64,000 nucleotides of DNA from Tardiphaga robiniae (GCF_013359755.1 NZ_JABMCJ010000082.1:1-64000); one strand, 5' to 3'; positions 1 through 9,258 are shown, numbered from the stretch's first letter. The notes: generated by a model not told the origin, from the letters alone. Numbers and translations: made by a program.

Positions 1-1020
1 GACATAAGCCTTCTGGTGATATGGCTTCGTCGCCACACCGAGCAATTCGGCGGCGGCATTGTTGCCCGCAAAGGCGCCCATCCGCGTTGCGTGCTGGCAC
101 GACATCAGCGCGTAGTTGCCGACGTCATCACATGCCGCCCTAGCGGCATCGCCAGTCGCAAAGACGCCAGGCACCGACAGCACGTGCAGGTCACGGTCGA
201 CGAGCAGACGGCCAAAACCGTCGCGCCCGGCGGGGATCTGCGCGGTCAACGGCGCGGCACGCATGCCGGCGGCCCAGATCACCGTGGCACTCTCGATGTA
301 GTCGCCGTTGGAAAGCGTAACACCGGACTTTTCGAGCGAGGTGACGCCAACGCCAAGCCGTGTTTCCACACCAAGTTTGCGCAAGGCGTCCTCGATGATA
401 GGGCGGGCGTCGTCCCCCATGTCGGGGGCGATTGCCTTATTCCGATCGACAATGATGACACGCGGCTTAGCGTCCTTGCCAAGCATCGCTCGTAGACGTG
501 AAGACATCTCGGTTGCCGCCTCAATTCCGGTGAAACCGCCACCCGCAACAACGACCGTGTCGCGCATCTCCGATATCGGCAAACTCGCCAGTTGATGCAA
601 ATGCCGGTCGAGCGCGACTGCGTCGTCGAGCTGATCGATACTGAAAACATGCTCAGCAAGGCCGGGAAACTTGGGACGGAATAGCTGGCTGCCGGTGGCC
701 ACGACCAGCCGATCGTAGGAGAGGCTCTTGTTCGCGCCCTTAGCGGGAACGATCTTCACCACGCGGGACTTTGTATCGACAGCCTCAGCGTTACCTTGCA
801 CGTAGACCACATCGATGGCTTTCAAAACGTTCTCAAGTGGCGCCGTCAGGGTCTCCGGCTTCGGTTCATAAAGCCGCGGGCGGATCACGAGCGTCGGCTC
901 AGGCGCGACCAGCGCAATCTCGAGCTCTTTGGGTGGAACGCCCTGGATGTCGCGAAGGCGGGCAGCAGAAAGTGCGGCGTACATGCCGGCAAAGCCGGCG
1001 CCAATGATCACAAGTCGCAT
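1..1020 (-). CDS. NAD(P)/FAD-dependent oxidoreductase, type II NADH dehydrogenase-like (3' end outside window)
   Basis: The minus strand is open from an ATG at 1020 to the window edge, giving 340 codons with no stop. The product begins with a Rossmann FAD site (MRLVIIGAGFAG). A second dinucleotide fold follows near residue 163 (VVVAGGGFTGIEAA), and a late FAD motif reads VFATGDAA. This is the two-dinucleotide layout of the pyridine nucleotide-disulfide reductase superfamily, as in type II NADH:quinone oxidoreductases that pass electrons from NADH to quinone at the membrane without pumping protons. The carboxy-terminal membrane-anchoring part, which would separate Ndh from other family members, lies outside the window. 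The substrate is therefore inferred. Confidence 0.85.
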   Translation of the reverse strand, partial: MRLVIIGAGFAGMYAALSAARLRDIQGVPPKELEIALVAPEPTLVIRPRLYEPKPETLTAPLENVLKAIDVVYVQGNAEAVDTKSRVVKIVPAKGANKSLSYDRLVVATGSQLFRPKFPGLAEHVFSIDQLDDAVALDRHLHQLASLPISEMRDTVVVAGGGFTGIEAATEMSSRLRAMLGKDAKPRVIIVDRNKAIAPDMGDDARPIIEDALRKLGVETRLGVGVTSLEKSGVTLSNGDYIESATVIWAAGMRAAPLTAQIPAGRDGFGRLLVDRDLHVLSVPGVFATGDAARAACDDVGNYALMSCQHATRMGAFAGNNAAAELLGVATKPYHQKAYV

Positions 1021-1058
1021 GCGATTTGCTCCAGTGGTGTGAAGTGGCTGGGTGCAAG

Positions 1059-1301
1059 TTACGTGAAGAGAATCGCGAATATCTTGGCGTTGATAATGTT
1101 AGCGCGTGTCGTGCACGGGCCGTTCGGCAGAAGGTCGTAAATCTCCACGAGGCCGTTCTTGGGCGACATCGAGTTGTCTCTCTCTTTTCCGATCGCCGAA
1201 GGCGAGCAAACGGTCAATGAGGTCGCGCAAACGAGCATGCTCACTAGCAGGTTTCGACGCGACGTACTCGCGAGCCGGCTGAAGAGGTTGGTGGAAATCA
1301 T
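1059..1301 (-). CDS. Small hypothetical protein with a signal-like N-terminus, possibly a gene remnant
   Basis: An 80-codon ORF sits just upstream of the flavoprotein gene on the same strand. Its first 40 residues look like an export signal: an arginine pair (TSRRNLL), a hydrophobic stretch (LVSMLVCATSLTVCSPSA), then a polar tail. The remaining 40 residues match no family I recognise and end abruptly in a hydrophobic stretch. It may be the 5' remnant of a longer secreted protein, which would suit the many broken genes nearby. Being a real gene is uncertain. Confidence 0.35.
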   Translation of the reverse strand: MISTNLFSRLASTSRRNLLVSMLVCATSLTVCSPSAIGKERDNSMSPKNGLVEIYDLLPNGPCTTRANIINAKIFAILFT

Positions 1302-1398
1302 CTGTTCGTCTCGTGTCGTCCGAATTACTTACAGTGATTTAGGGGATCTCAGGGACCACTGCCCAAGAGCGATTGCGTCGATTGCAGCGCGATTGCGG

Positions 1399-2349
1399 CT
1401 AACGCATGCGGCGCCGCCAACTAGTCGCTGTCTCACCGGTCAAGCGTTTGAATGCAGAAGCGAACGCGGTCTGAGAGCCGTAGCCGAGGGCCGCCGCCAC
1501 CGAGACGACAGATGCATCGGTGTCGCGCAGCATGTTCATGGCCTGCTCGAGCCGGTGCTGACGCAGCCAAGCATGAGGCGAAAGGCCTGTGCTCTCCTTA
1601 AAGGCGCGACAGAAGTGGAAGCGAGAAAGGCCGGCATCCGAAGCAAGCGCCGCGAGAGAGACATCCGCATCGCTATCTGAGCGCAAGCGATTGATGGCAC
1701 GCCCCAAGACGTTTGGCGACAGACCGCCCATAGTTGGCCGGACCGTGATCGACGAGCCTGCGTGGGCAGCCAAGATGCGCGTGGCCACGACGTCCGTCAG
1801 TTGTTGCCTAAACAAGGCGTCCAATACCGCGTGACCTTCCAGAACATCGACCGAACTCATCAGCAACCGTGATACGGCCGGATCCGGGTGCACCGTCCGC
1901 TCCAGAAGATCACCGGGCGTCGCCACGTCGGCTTCGTCGGCAACGCGCGAGAGTGTCGCGTGCGGAAGGAAGAGCTGAAGGACGTGCATCGGCCGATGAA
2001 TATCCCACCGGGAGGTCGAGCCAGCCGGAATGAGCGTTACGACACCGGGACGCGCCGTTCCGACCGCAACTGATCTCCCGGTACGTCGTTCGAGCCGCTG
2101 CACGCCGGTCGGATAGGTCATGATGACATGATCGACCATCGGCTTGACGACGTCGTGCACGGGCTCGTGCTTCCAGTAGGCGATCGTGCCGCTCGACGGC
2201 TGCGAAGCCACGCGAAACGGCTTGGTCCTGAGCACGCGCGCCATCTCTTCATCGGCAGGGCGCCGCTCACCGATCGGATCGTCTCTCCTATGCGCTTGCG
2301 CCTCGCTGGGCACATTCTCCGGAGAATCGTGCAAATTGGACTTGCTCAT
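1399..2349 (-). CDS. AraC family transcriptional regulator
   Basis: The product is 316 aa. The last ~100 residues form the paired helix-turn-helix of AraC/XylS regulators. The first helix-turn-helix is around DVSLAALASDAGLSRFHFCR, followed by the family signature near AAALGYGSQTAFASAFKRL and a basic tail (WRRRMR). The amino-terminal ~200 residues resemble the effector/dimerisation domain of AraC_binding_2-type proteins. A decayed relative lies in the opposite orientation at 6758-7310 (same start MSK-NL, same VARVL-T-PFR block), so this gene is the intact member of a duplicated set. The target is unknown. The neighbouring flavoprotein or sensor kinase genes are possible targets, inferred from position only. 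Confidence 0.9.
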   Translation of the reverse strand: MSKSNLHDSPENVPSEAQAHRRDDPIGERRPADEEMARVLRTKPFRVASQPSSGTIAYWKHEPVHDVVKPMVDHVIMTYPTGVQRLERRTGRSVAVGTARPGVVTLIPAGSTSRWDIHRPMHVLQLFLPHATLSRVADEADVATPGDLLERTVHPDPAVSRLLMSSVDVLEGHAVLDALFRQQLTDVVATRILAAHAGSSITVRPTMGGLSPNVLGRAINRLRSDSDADVSLAALASDAGLSRFHFCRAFKESTGLSPHAWLRQHRLEQAMNMLRDTDASVVSVAAALGYGSQTAFASAFKRLTGETATSWRRRMR

Positions 2350-2632
2350 GAACTTCCGCTCGCATTGGCGCTAAGTCAAAACCAATGAGGCGCGACACTG
2401 CTGCCTCAGTGCTCGTAACAATGACGGCAAGCGCCACATCCCGAAATCGGGCGGCGGGTCTGGTCCGGCTGCTTCGGGGAATAGATTGACCTGTACCTTG
2501 GGATAGTCCCATGGGTCGTGCGTCATCGACGGCCCGCTCGCCTATCGCGTGGGGTGCCGGAGCCAAATGCCGTCAAAGCAGTCATCTAATTTGAGAAGAC
2601 TGCACGAGTATACGCAGTCAGTCCTAGCAGCC

Positions 2633-4210
2633 CTAATTGATTGGAACTGTGAATTGAAACGCCGCACCTCTTGGTACGTCTGTGGTCACCCACAATCGTC
2701 CTCCGTGATCCTCAATGATCGACCGGCAGATGGATAGTCCCATTCCCAAGCCGTTCGACTTCGTCGTATAAAATGCCTCGAAGGCTCGCTCGATAGCGCC
2801 TTCCGATAGACCCGGGCCAGTGTCTCGCACTATAACGAGAATACAGTCAGATTCAGCTTGGGTGCTGATATGCAATTCGCGAGGATCGTCGCTCATTTGG
2901 CTCATCGCCTCGACGGCATTTACGATTAAGTTCAGCATCACCTGTTGAATCTGGACCCGACTGCCTTGGACATCGGGTAAGCCTTCTGCCAATTGAGTTC
3001 GCAGTTGAACGCCGTTCTTCAAGACCTTCCCGCGCGTCAACCCGATAACCCCTGAAATGGCTTCATTAATCTCCAAGCGGTCCTTTCGCATGGGCGCCTT
3101 GCTAACCAGCGCGTGCGTCCGGTCGACAACTTCGCTGACCCGCATGCCGTTCAGCACCGCGCGGTCTATCGCCTTTTTCGCTCTCTGAACATCTGCAGGC
3201 TGGCGAGTGAGGAATCGCTGGGCTGTTTGGGTATTCAGGAGCGTGGCCGTGATCGGCTGCTTCACCTCATGCGTAATAGACGCGGTAAGTTGACCCAAAG
3301 TTGCGAGGCGATTGGCGTGGGCCAATTCCATCTGCATGTTGCGAAATCGCCGCTCGCTCTCGCGCGCTTCTGTTTCTGCCTGCTTACGCTCGGTTAAATC
3401 GAGCACAAATGCGACACCCTGACCCTCCATTCCTTCAAGGTCCGCAATGCCGATCAACACAGGAATACGGTTGCCGTCTTTCCGGACGTATTCCTTTTCA
3501 AAGGGCTTCACGGCTCCCTTGTTCTTCAGCTCGGATATTGCCATCGCGTTGCGATCGCGCCATTCAAGGGGCGTCATGTCCATCCAGCTCACGCGACCGG
3601 ACAGAAGATCGCGACGATCATAACCAACCATGCGGAGAAATTCGTTATTGGCATCGAGAATCTGACCCTCCACATTCCAGATGATGATGCCGATGATGTT
3701 GGCCTCGACGAGGCGACGAATTTTCACCTCCCGTTGTTCGATCTCTCGCTGCATAGTGGCAATGTTTCTCAAGTCCGCCTGCAACACGTCACGCCACAGC
3801 AATAGCAGTCTGAGATAGAGCTCGCTGAATTCGTTGCTTTTCTTATCAAGAACACAGATCGTTCCAAACATCTCGCCATCAGGCCAAGTAATCGGCACGC
3901 CGAGGTAAGAGATCATGCCTAGTTTGATGTCAGGGTTTGATTTCCATGCCTCATCTTGCAGGGCGTTCGGAACGTTCAACGGTTGGCGGGTGCTCATGAC
4001 AGTCTCACAATAGAGGCCTGTATCGAGACGCGCGACCTCGTCCGGTTCGTAAGGATTTCCTTTCGACGCGCTGGAAACGAAGACTTTAATATTTGGCGAC
4101 TCTACTCTCATGATCAATGCCGAGGGAACGCATAGAATTTCGGCTAGAAGATCTACGATCTCCTGCCATTTTTGCATGACTTCTGCGGGTACCTGCATAG
4201 TGCTGAGCAT
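2633..4210 (-). CDS. Sensor histidine kinase with GAF and PAS domains
   Basis: The product is 525 aa with no membrane segments, so it is probably cytosolic. A GAF-like domain occupies about residues 10-150 (LGVPITWPDGEMFGTICVLD), and a PAS domain about 165-285 (NIIGIIIWNVEGQILDANNE) ending in its PAC segment. A HisKA domain follows with the phospho-acceptor in SITHEVKQPITA. The ATPase domain shows its N box (LNLIVNAVEAM), G1 box (DTGPGLS) and G2 box (GLGMGLSI). This layout resembles FixL-like soluble kinases, but I see no clear haem-PAS signature, so oxygen sensing is not claimed. A broken response-regulator gene lies 39 bp upstream. The intact regulator at 5497-5934 is the best partner candidate. 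Confidence 0.92.
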   Translation of the reverse strand: MLSTMQVPAEVMQKWQEIVDLLAEILCVPSALIMRVESPNIKVFVSSASKGNPYEPDEVARLDTGLYCETVMSTRQPLNVPNALQDEAWKSNPDIKLGMISYLGVPITWPDGEMFGTICVLDKKSNEFSELYLRLLLLWRDVLQADLRNIATMQREIEQREVKIRRLVEANIIGIIIWNVEGQILDANNEFLRMVGYDRRDLLSGRVSWMDMTPLEWRDRNAMAISELKNKGAVKPFEKEYVRKDGNRIPVLIGIADLEGMEGQGVAFVLDLTERKQAETEARESERRFRNMQMELAHANRLATLGQLTASITHEVKQPITATLLNTQTAQRFLTRQPADVQRAKKAIDRAVLNGMRVSEVVDRTHALVSKAPMRKDRLEINEAISGVIGLTRGKVLKNGVQLRTQLAEGLPDVQGSRVQIQQVMLNLIVNAVEAMSQMSDDPRELHISTQAESDCILVIVRDTGPGLSEGAIERAFEAFYTTKSNGLGMGLSICRSIIEDHGGRLWVTTDVPRGAAFQFTVPIN

Positions 4211-4249
4211 ATCAATCCACGGAGCTCGCCATCAGAAGCCTCTCTGTCA

Positions 4250-4655
4250 TTAGGTATTAGATCGAAAGCCAGTCCGCCGCCGGGCGAACTGCAAATGATG
4301 AAGCAGTGCTTCAGTTTCTATCGGGCCGGTCAGATAGGCATGGGGCCGTATCTCATGGCGCGCAACCGGGCGCCGGATTGGTGTCGACCGTGATGGCGAT
4401 CAGCGGCATGGTGGAACCGATGCCCCGCTGTTGCCGCACCAGATCAATCCCGCTGAGGCCGGCATGCTCACGTCAGTGATCGGGCAATCAAAACAATCCG
4501 GTTCGAATTCGGCCATGAAGGCCTCCGCTCGATCAAATGTACGACACGCGACGTCCATCACCTGAAGGAGGTTCGGAAAGAGCCTCTCGTCCAGCCAAGT
4601 CGTCGTCCACGATGGCAACGAGGGTTCTGAACAAGCAGATATCTTTCGCTGACAT
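4250..4655 (-). pseudogene. Decayed single-domain response regulator (receiver), upstream of the histidine kinase
   Basis: Starting at the ATG at 4655, the minus strand encodes a receiver start with VAIVDDDLAGREAL. It then shifts frame to give CRTFDRAEAFMAEFEPDCFDC and ITDVSMP, and shifts again to TMPLIAITVDTNPA. A last piece, AYLTGPIETEALLHHLQ, ends at a TAA at 4250. Each piece aligns in order with the intact receiver at 5497-5934. At least two frameshifts and a stop break it, so it cannot make a working regulator. It lies immediately upstream of the kinase, so the kinase has lost its co-transcribed partner. Confidence 0.8.
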
Positions 4656-4734
4656 GCTCAACGACCATCTACCCATCGGTCCCCCGGTTGTACCTATTCT
4701 TTGGTGTAGGCTGGCTCCCCCTCGGCGTTCGGCC

Positions 4735-5188
4735 GGCACCGATCCCAGAGCCGGATCAACTCACCGATGGAGTTTGTCTCAAGCTTCTTATTCGTATTAC
4801 TGCGATGCAGCTAGACCGTGATCTCGCTGATCGTAGGCTCGAAGGCGATCTGCTTGTTGAGCCGGCCTTTAACCGTCTCGCGCTCGCGCGTCGTCAGCGT
4901 TGCAAGGGAGCTCGATGTTTCGTTTCACACAATGCGCGGCCCTCTTTGCGCGATGTCTTTCTCGATGGCTGCCGCGACGGCGTCCAGGAGCGTCTGATCC
5001 AGTACCGCTTGGCCAGTAAATCGACGGCTCCAGCCGTCATCGCCTACACCGTCATGGCAATGTCGCTGTGACCGATAAGGAAGACGAACGGCCTAGTACT
5101 GCCACTCGCGGGCAAATGCTGCTGGAGATCGAGGCCGCTCGCGCTGGGCATCCGGATATCGAGAAGCCTCCTTCGGTCAAGGTCACGT
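4735..5188 (-). pseudogene. Decayed FixJ/NarL-type response regulator (receiver plus LuxR helix-turn-helix)
   Basis: The minus strand carries, in order and in shifting frames, pieces of a FixJ-like regulator. These are LLDIRMPSASGLDLQQHLP with the phospho-acceptor Asp, FVFLIGHSDIAMTV, MTAGAVDLLAKR, LLDAVAAAIEKD, then the LuxR-type segment LTTRERETV, LNKQIAF, ISEITV, a stop where a Lys is expected, LHRSNTNKKLETNSIGELIR. Frameshifts and stops make it non-functional. It is separate from the single-domain receiver remnant just downstream. FixJ-type proteins normally activate transcription when phosphorylated by a FixL-like kinase. Confidence 0.7.
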
Positions 5189-5189
5189 C

Positions 5190-5496
5190 GCCGCCGACCG
5201 GGACGATTTTGAACTTGATGAAGCCCGTTTCTCCTCGCATTCGTTGCGGGAAAAGCGTGCACGCCCCGACAGGTCGTGACGGCAAAGTTCGCGCGGCAGC
5301 CATCTGGTTGCGTTCGATCCGGGCACCAACGAAATCTCGGTCAAGCCGCAGTGCGAAGTGGAAGCTCCAGGCATCGTCCGCCGGAGATCTGATCCGGATT
5401 TTGGAATCACTGCCTGCAGAACGTCGAAGGGAGCACTCGGCCTAAACTAGAGAATAGGTACAATCCGACCGACAATGGGTAGATATTCGCCCGACC
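5190..5496. other. Intergenic stretch with no recognisable gene
   Basis: About 300 bp separate the decayed FixJ-like gene from the intact receiver gene. Open frames exist on both strands, but none resembles a protein I recognise and none has an obvious ribosome binding site. It may hold further remnants. Confidence 0.4.
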
Positions 5497-5934
5497 ATGC
5501 CAGTGAAAGACACCTGCTTGTCCAAAACCCCATTAGTGGCTGTCGTAGACGACGACCTGGCTGTGCGAGAGGCGCTTGCCGATCTTCTTATGGTTCTGGA
5601 AGTTGATTGTCGCACCTTTGATCGGGCAGAAGCTTTCATGGCCGAGTTCGAGCCGGGATGCTTCGATTGCCTGATCACCGACGTGAGCATGCCGGGCCGA
5701 ACCGGGCTTGAACTACAGGAGAGATTGCGGGAGCTTGGTTCGTCAATGCCGGTCATCTTCATCACAGCTGACACAAGTCCGGCGACTCAAGCGCGCGCAA
5801 TGAGGGGCGGTGCTCATGCATGTCTGACAAAGCCGCTTAATGACGAAGTCCTCTTTCATCTTCTGCAGAACGCGACGAGCTACGCAGGTCGCTCGCGACG
5901 CAACGATCGAAAAGATCCGCCGTCAGATGACTAA
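5497..5934 (+). CDS. Single-domain response regulator (receiver)
   Basis: The product is 145 aa and is almost entirely a CheY-like receiver. Visible are the acidic pocket (AVVDDDL), the phospho-acceptor Asp in CLITDVSMPG, the conserved Thr/Ser region (VIFITAD) and the Lys motif (CLTKPL). There is no DNA-binding domain, so output must go through another protein. The receiver sequence is FixJ-like. A decayed kinase follows on the same strand, so the original unit was probably regulator then kinase. The intact kinase at 2633-4210 may now be its phosphate donor; this pairing is inferred. Confidence 0.88.
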   Translation: MPVKDTCLSKTPLVAVVDDDLAVREALADLLMVLEVDCRTFDRAEAFMAEFEPGCFDCLITDVSMPGRTGLELQERLRELGSSMPVIFITADTSPATQARAMRGGAHACLTKPLNDEVLFHLLQNATSYAGRSRRNDRKDPPSDD

Positions 5935-5949
5935 TCTCGTCTGACAGAT

Positions 5950-6487
5950 TTCGCCAGATAGTCGAGCCCCTCTCGCGGCTTCGCCTGTTGGCGCCGAACG
6001 CGCGGACCTCGCCTCAGTCGAGACGAAGCCTTTGGGCTCGGTGCCGTTGACGATCAATGGTGCCGCAAACGATGACTGCACATCCTGCGCCCCGACATTG
6101 ATTCAAAATCGATTGCCTTCGATGAATCTTGCATCCGGGCGACCTCAGGTACTGGCGATCGGACTCCGTTGCAACGAGTGATCATCAACCTGATTGCCAA
6201 CGGCGTCGCGGCCATTGCGCAATTCGGCCAACCAATATCGGATCGACATCCACTTCGGTGGACGAAGATGGATCGGTTTGCGTTTTCGTCTTCGTCCATG
6301 GGCCCGTCATCGCAGCGCCAGTTCTCGCGCATATCTTCGACAGCTTCTTCAGTATCAAGAATGCTGGAATTGGCATCGACCTTACGATCTGCCCGTTGAT
6401 CATCGGAGCCCATGGCGGCAGTATTTGGAGAGCGAATAGCCAGAATGGCGAGCACAACTTCGCTTCATACTTCCTGCGCCGAAGATT
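5950..6487 (+). pseudogene. Remnant of a histidine kinase ATPase domain
   Basis: Plus-strand pieces in different frames match the end of a histidine kinase. The N box reads LQRVIINLIANGVAAI at about 6168. Further on, VLAHIFDSFFSIKNAGIG and LIIGAHGGSIW correspond to the F and G2 region. Frameshifts separate the pieces, the DHp part is not recognisable, and the G1 box is lost. The remnant follows the receiver gene directly, mirroring the regulator-kinase order on the other strand at 2633-4655. Confidence 0.7.
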
Positions 6488-6757
6488 GCAGGTCCGCGTC
6501 CAGAATCGTCACACTCGATCGCCAAGTGGGCCAACCTCCGGAATAGGCGCCAGCCGCAACGATCAATTGCGCGCGCGGTAGAGGCCTCACTTCCGCACTA
6601 TCCCTAGGTATAGGTCGATCTAGTCGCTGAACCAGCGCGACCTGACCCATTGCGCAATACGCTCATATAGCGCTCGGCCTAATGATCACACTACACGGGA
6701 AGTGCTGCATCCGCAGATACGCAGAATGAATGTCTTCCCAAACGTGAGCATACCTCC

Positions 6758-7313
6758 ATGAGCAAGCCCAACTTGCGCGATTCCTCGGAGCATCTTTCCA
6801 GCGTATCGGAAACAAACGACCTACCTGCCGGCGACGACCAACGTCGTGGTGATGTGGAGGTGGCTCGTGTGCTCGGGACCCCGCCATTTCGCATGGCATT
6901 GGACCCCGCCGGCGCTGAGATAGTCCGCTGGAGCATGAACCGTTGCGCGACGTGGTCGAACCCATGAGCCGCCACATCATCGTGGCTGACAATGGCGATC
7001 GGGGTAATCGGTTGCGATTGAAACGTTTCCCCCGGGGGCGTGATAGTCATTCGGAAGGATCGAGTTCCCGATGGCACATTTCGAAATCTATTGATGTCGT
7101 TCAGCTCTATCCTGTCTCAGACAACGCTGAAGCGCATTGCCGACGAAGCCGCCAAAGACGCTTCTTCGCGGGATCGAACGATGCGTTCAGACTGCGCTAC
7201 GGACCTCTCGATTGCAGCCGCCCTTGGCTATTCCTCGCAAACCGTTTTCGCGGCGGTGTTCAGGAAACTGACCGGCGAAGCGCCGAGCGATTTGGCGCAC
7301 GCGCGTGCGTTAG
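6758..7313 (+). pseudogene. Decayed AraC family regulator, relative of the gene at 1399-2349
   Basis: An ATG at 6758 starts MSKPNLRDSSEHLSSV, close to the start of the intact AraC gene (MSKSNLHDSPENVPS). The VARVLGTPPFRMA block follows. The frame then shifts to MRDVVEPMSRHIIVADNGD, and again to TTLKRIADEAAKDAS. About 100 residues of the middle are missing, after which SIAAALGYSSQTVFAAVFRKLTGEAP resumes. The ancestral end (W-R-T-R-V-R-stop) falls at about 7292-7312. Frameshifts plus an internal deletion make it a pseudogene. Confidence 0.82.
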
Positions 7314-7355
7314 CAGCAATCGCGATGCAATTACGTCAATCGCGCTGGGGCAGCG
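7307..7355 (+). repeat. Copy 1 of a short duplicated tail that follows AraC remnants
   Basis: The bases from cgttagcagcaat through acgtcaatcgc are nearly repeated at 13291-13331. Both copies start at the stop region of an AraC remnant and lie within about 260 bp of the next gene. This suggests that an AraC 3' end and its flank were duplicated, or came from related sources. Confidence 0.6.
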
Positions 7356-7562
7356 GCACATTCGGCTCGGTAGTTTTCTTCGTGTTCAGCAATGAAGCGA
7401 AAATGCTCAAATGGTCTGGATCAAGTCCGTCGGCATTGACAATACCTCGCGGCGAAAAGTGGTCGCAAGCACCCTCATATACGCGACGTCTATCATCATC
7501 CACTCTACCTTGGCGGCGAGGAAACGAAGCTCGCGCTCCTGTTCGCTGAGAGGACTGGCCCC

Positions 7563-8030
7563 GTGACCTCGGTTACCACAAGCGATGACGTGCGGATCTT
7601 CTACAAGGACTGGGGACCCAAGTCTGTCCAGTCAATCGTGTTTCACGATGGCTGGCCGCTGAGCTCTGACGACTGGGGTGCCCAGATGCTCTACTTCCTA
7701 GGCATGGGCTATCGCGTCATCGTCCAGAAAATGCGTCAAGCGTTGCAGCGGACGCTCGAAATGCTTCCCGATAGCGCAAAGCAGGATCCAGAAATTCGTG
7801 CCACCGCGGAGATGGCCCGCCGTCGCTCCTACAACATAGTCCATCAGATCTATCAGCCCAAGATTCACGAGGGCCATTCGCGCGACTACGAGTTCGGGCT
7901 TAATGCGGTGCGCGCGCACTGGCGGAGCGGCTTCAACGACGTCCGCCGCACGCTGGCCGACCCAAACCGGCTGGATCCGCCAGCCGCCCGAGCCCGGCAT
8001 CGTCAGCCATGACGTGCATCGCCGTGATTG
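7563..8030 (+). pseudogene. Chimeric remnant: haloperoxidase-type alpha/beta hydrolase start joined to a patatin (DUF3734) tail
   Basis: A GTG at 7563 after a gagagga ribosome site opens a 149-codon frame. Residues 1-54 match the start of non-haem chloroperoxidase-like hydrolases (VRIFYKDWGP, FHDGWPLSSDDW, GYRVIV). From residue 57 the sequence switches to what I recognise as the end of DUF3734 patatin-like proteins (LPDSAKQDPEIRATAEMARR, VHQIYQPKIHEGHSRDYEFG). The catalytic Ser and His of the hydrolase and the patatin Ser-Asp dyad are all absent. The natural patatin ending (PGIVSHDVHRRD) lies in another frame and stops at 8030, so a frameshift is also present. Confidence 0.7.
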
Positions 8031-8065
8031 AACTTGAGCGCAACCAACAGCTTTCGGAGACTGCA

Positions 8066-9220
8066 GTGTCGACCCTTTCCTATACCTCTAAGCAGAAGAC
8101 CAAAACGCCCCTTCGCCTATCGCGTCGAAGCATCCAACGCACCGCGATCGCCCTCGTCGCTACGTTTGGTGTCGCTTGCGCTGCCGTTTACAGCCACTAC
8201 TACCTGACGGCCGGCCGCTACCTGGAAACGACCGACGATGCCTACGTCAAAGCCGATTCCACGATCGTCGCGCCAAAGGTTTCCGGCTACATCCACGAGG
8301 TGCTGGTCGCGGACAACGAGGCGGTGAAGGCCGGGCAGCTCTTGGCGCGGATCGACGACCGCGATTTCAGGGCCGCACTGGATCAAGCAAAGGCCGATGT
8401 TACAGCCTCGGAGGCAGCGATCCAGAACCTCAACGCGCAGATTGAATTGCAGCAGCCGCTGATCCTGCAACAAGCCGCTGAAGTCGACGTTGCCGAAGCC
8501 AATCTGAAATTCGCCCGGGAGGAGCAAACCCGATACGACGGATTGATGAAGTCGGGCTCAGGCACGGTTCAGCGGGCACAACAGACTGACGCGGCATTGC
8601 GCGCGCAGACCGCGCAGCTCGCGCAGGGAAAGGCCGGACTAACCGCCGCCAATACGAAGATCGAGGTGCTCTCCACCCAGCGTGCGCAGGCCGTCGCCCA
8701 GCTCGACCGCGCTCGCGCGGTCGAGCTCCAGGCTGCACTGAACCTGTCTTACACGCAGATCACAGCGCCGGTCGACGGCACAGTCGGAGCACGCTCGCTC
8801 CGTATCGGACAATATGTGCAGGCCGGCACGCAGCTCATGGCGGTGGTTCCGCTCGACCAGGTCTTTGTGGTCGCCAATTTCAAGGAGACGCAACTCACCC
8901 ATGTGCGCAACGGCCAACCTGTCGAACTCTACGTTGACAGCTTTCGATCGACCAGGCTGAGGGGCCATGTCGACAGCCTGTCGCCCGCAAGCGGCCTGGA
9001 ATTCGCTCTGCTGCCGCCCGACAACGCCACCGGCAATTTCACCAAGATCGTGCAGCGCGTGCCGGTGAAGATCGTGCTCGACGATCATAATCTCAAGGGC
9101 CTGCTGCGCCCTGGCATGTCGGCCGTGCCGACTGTGAATACCATATCGGCCGTTAGCGCCGAGCGAGACGCGGAAAGACGCCTCGCATCACGCGGCGCTA
9201 AGCCGCGCGGTTCACGATAG
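8066..9220 (+). CDS. HlyD/EmrA-type membrane fusion protein of an efflux pump
   Basis: The product is 384 aa from a GTG at 8066, chosen because GGAG lies 6 bases upstream. An upstream ATG at 8009 would add 19 residues inside the preceding remnant. After a basic N-terminus there is one membrane helix (IALVATFGVACAAVYSHYYL). The biotinyl-lipoyl half-motif follows (DDAYVKADSTIVAPKVSGYI), then a long coiled-coil hairpin rich in Ala and Gln (about residues 110-230), and the second half (ITAPVDGTVGARSLRIGQYV). It acts in the periplasm, linking an inner-membrane pump to an outer-membrane channel. The partner permease starts 38 bp downstream. The substrate is probably a drug or other toxic compound, by family. 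Confidence 0.93.
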   Translation: MSTLSYTSKQKTKTPLRLSRRSIQRTAIALVATFGVACAAVYSHYYLTAGRYLETTDDAYVKADSTIVAPKVSGYIHEVLVADNEAVKAGQLLARIDDRDFRAALDQAKADVTASEAAIQNLNAQIELQQPLILQQAAEVDVAEANLKFAREEQTRYDGLMKSGSGTVQRAQQTDAALRAQTAQLAQGKAGLTAANTKIEVLSTQRAQAVAQLDRARAVELQAALNLSYTQITAPVDGTVGARSLRIGQYVQAGTQLMAVVPLDQVFVVANFKETQLTHVRNGQPVELYVDSFRSTRLRGHVDSLSPASGLEFALLPPDNATGNFTKIVQRVPVKIVLDDHNLKGLLRPGMSAVPTVNTISAVSAERDAERRLASRGAKPRGSR

Positions 9221-9258
9221 CGAACCGCACCCTGCATCGCTAGCGACGAGGACCGACC

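Noticed and set aside
2633-4210. Calling the kinase FixL
   Set aside because: The PAS domain lacks a clear haem-binding histidine motif and a GAF domain precedes it; only the soluble FixL-like layout is supported.
5190-5440. Cupredoxin or cytochrome oxidase subunit II remnant on the minus strand
   Set aside because: A few residues could be aligned only by changing frames freely; no convincing copper motif remains.
5068-5445. 125-codon plus-strand frame over the decayed FixJ gene
   Set aside because: It is antisense to recognisable FixJ pieces and has an unlikely composition.
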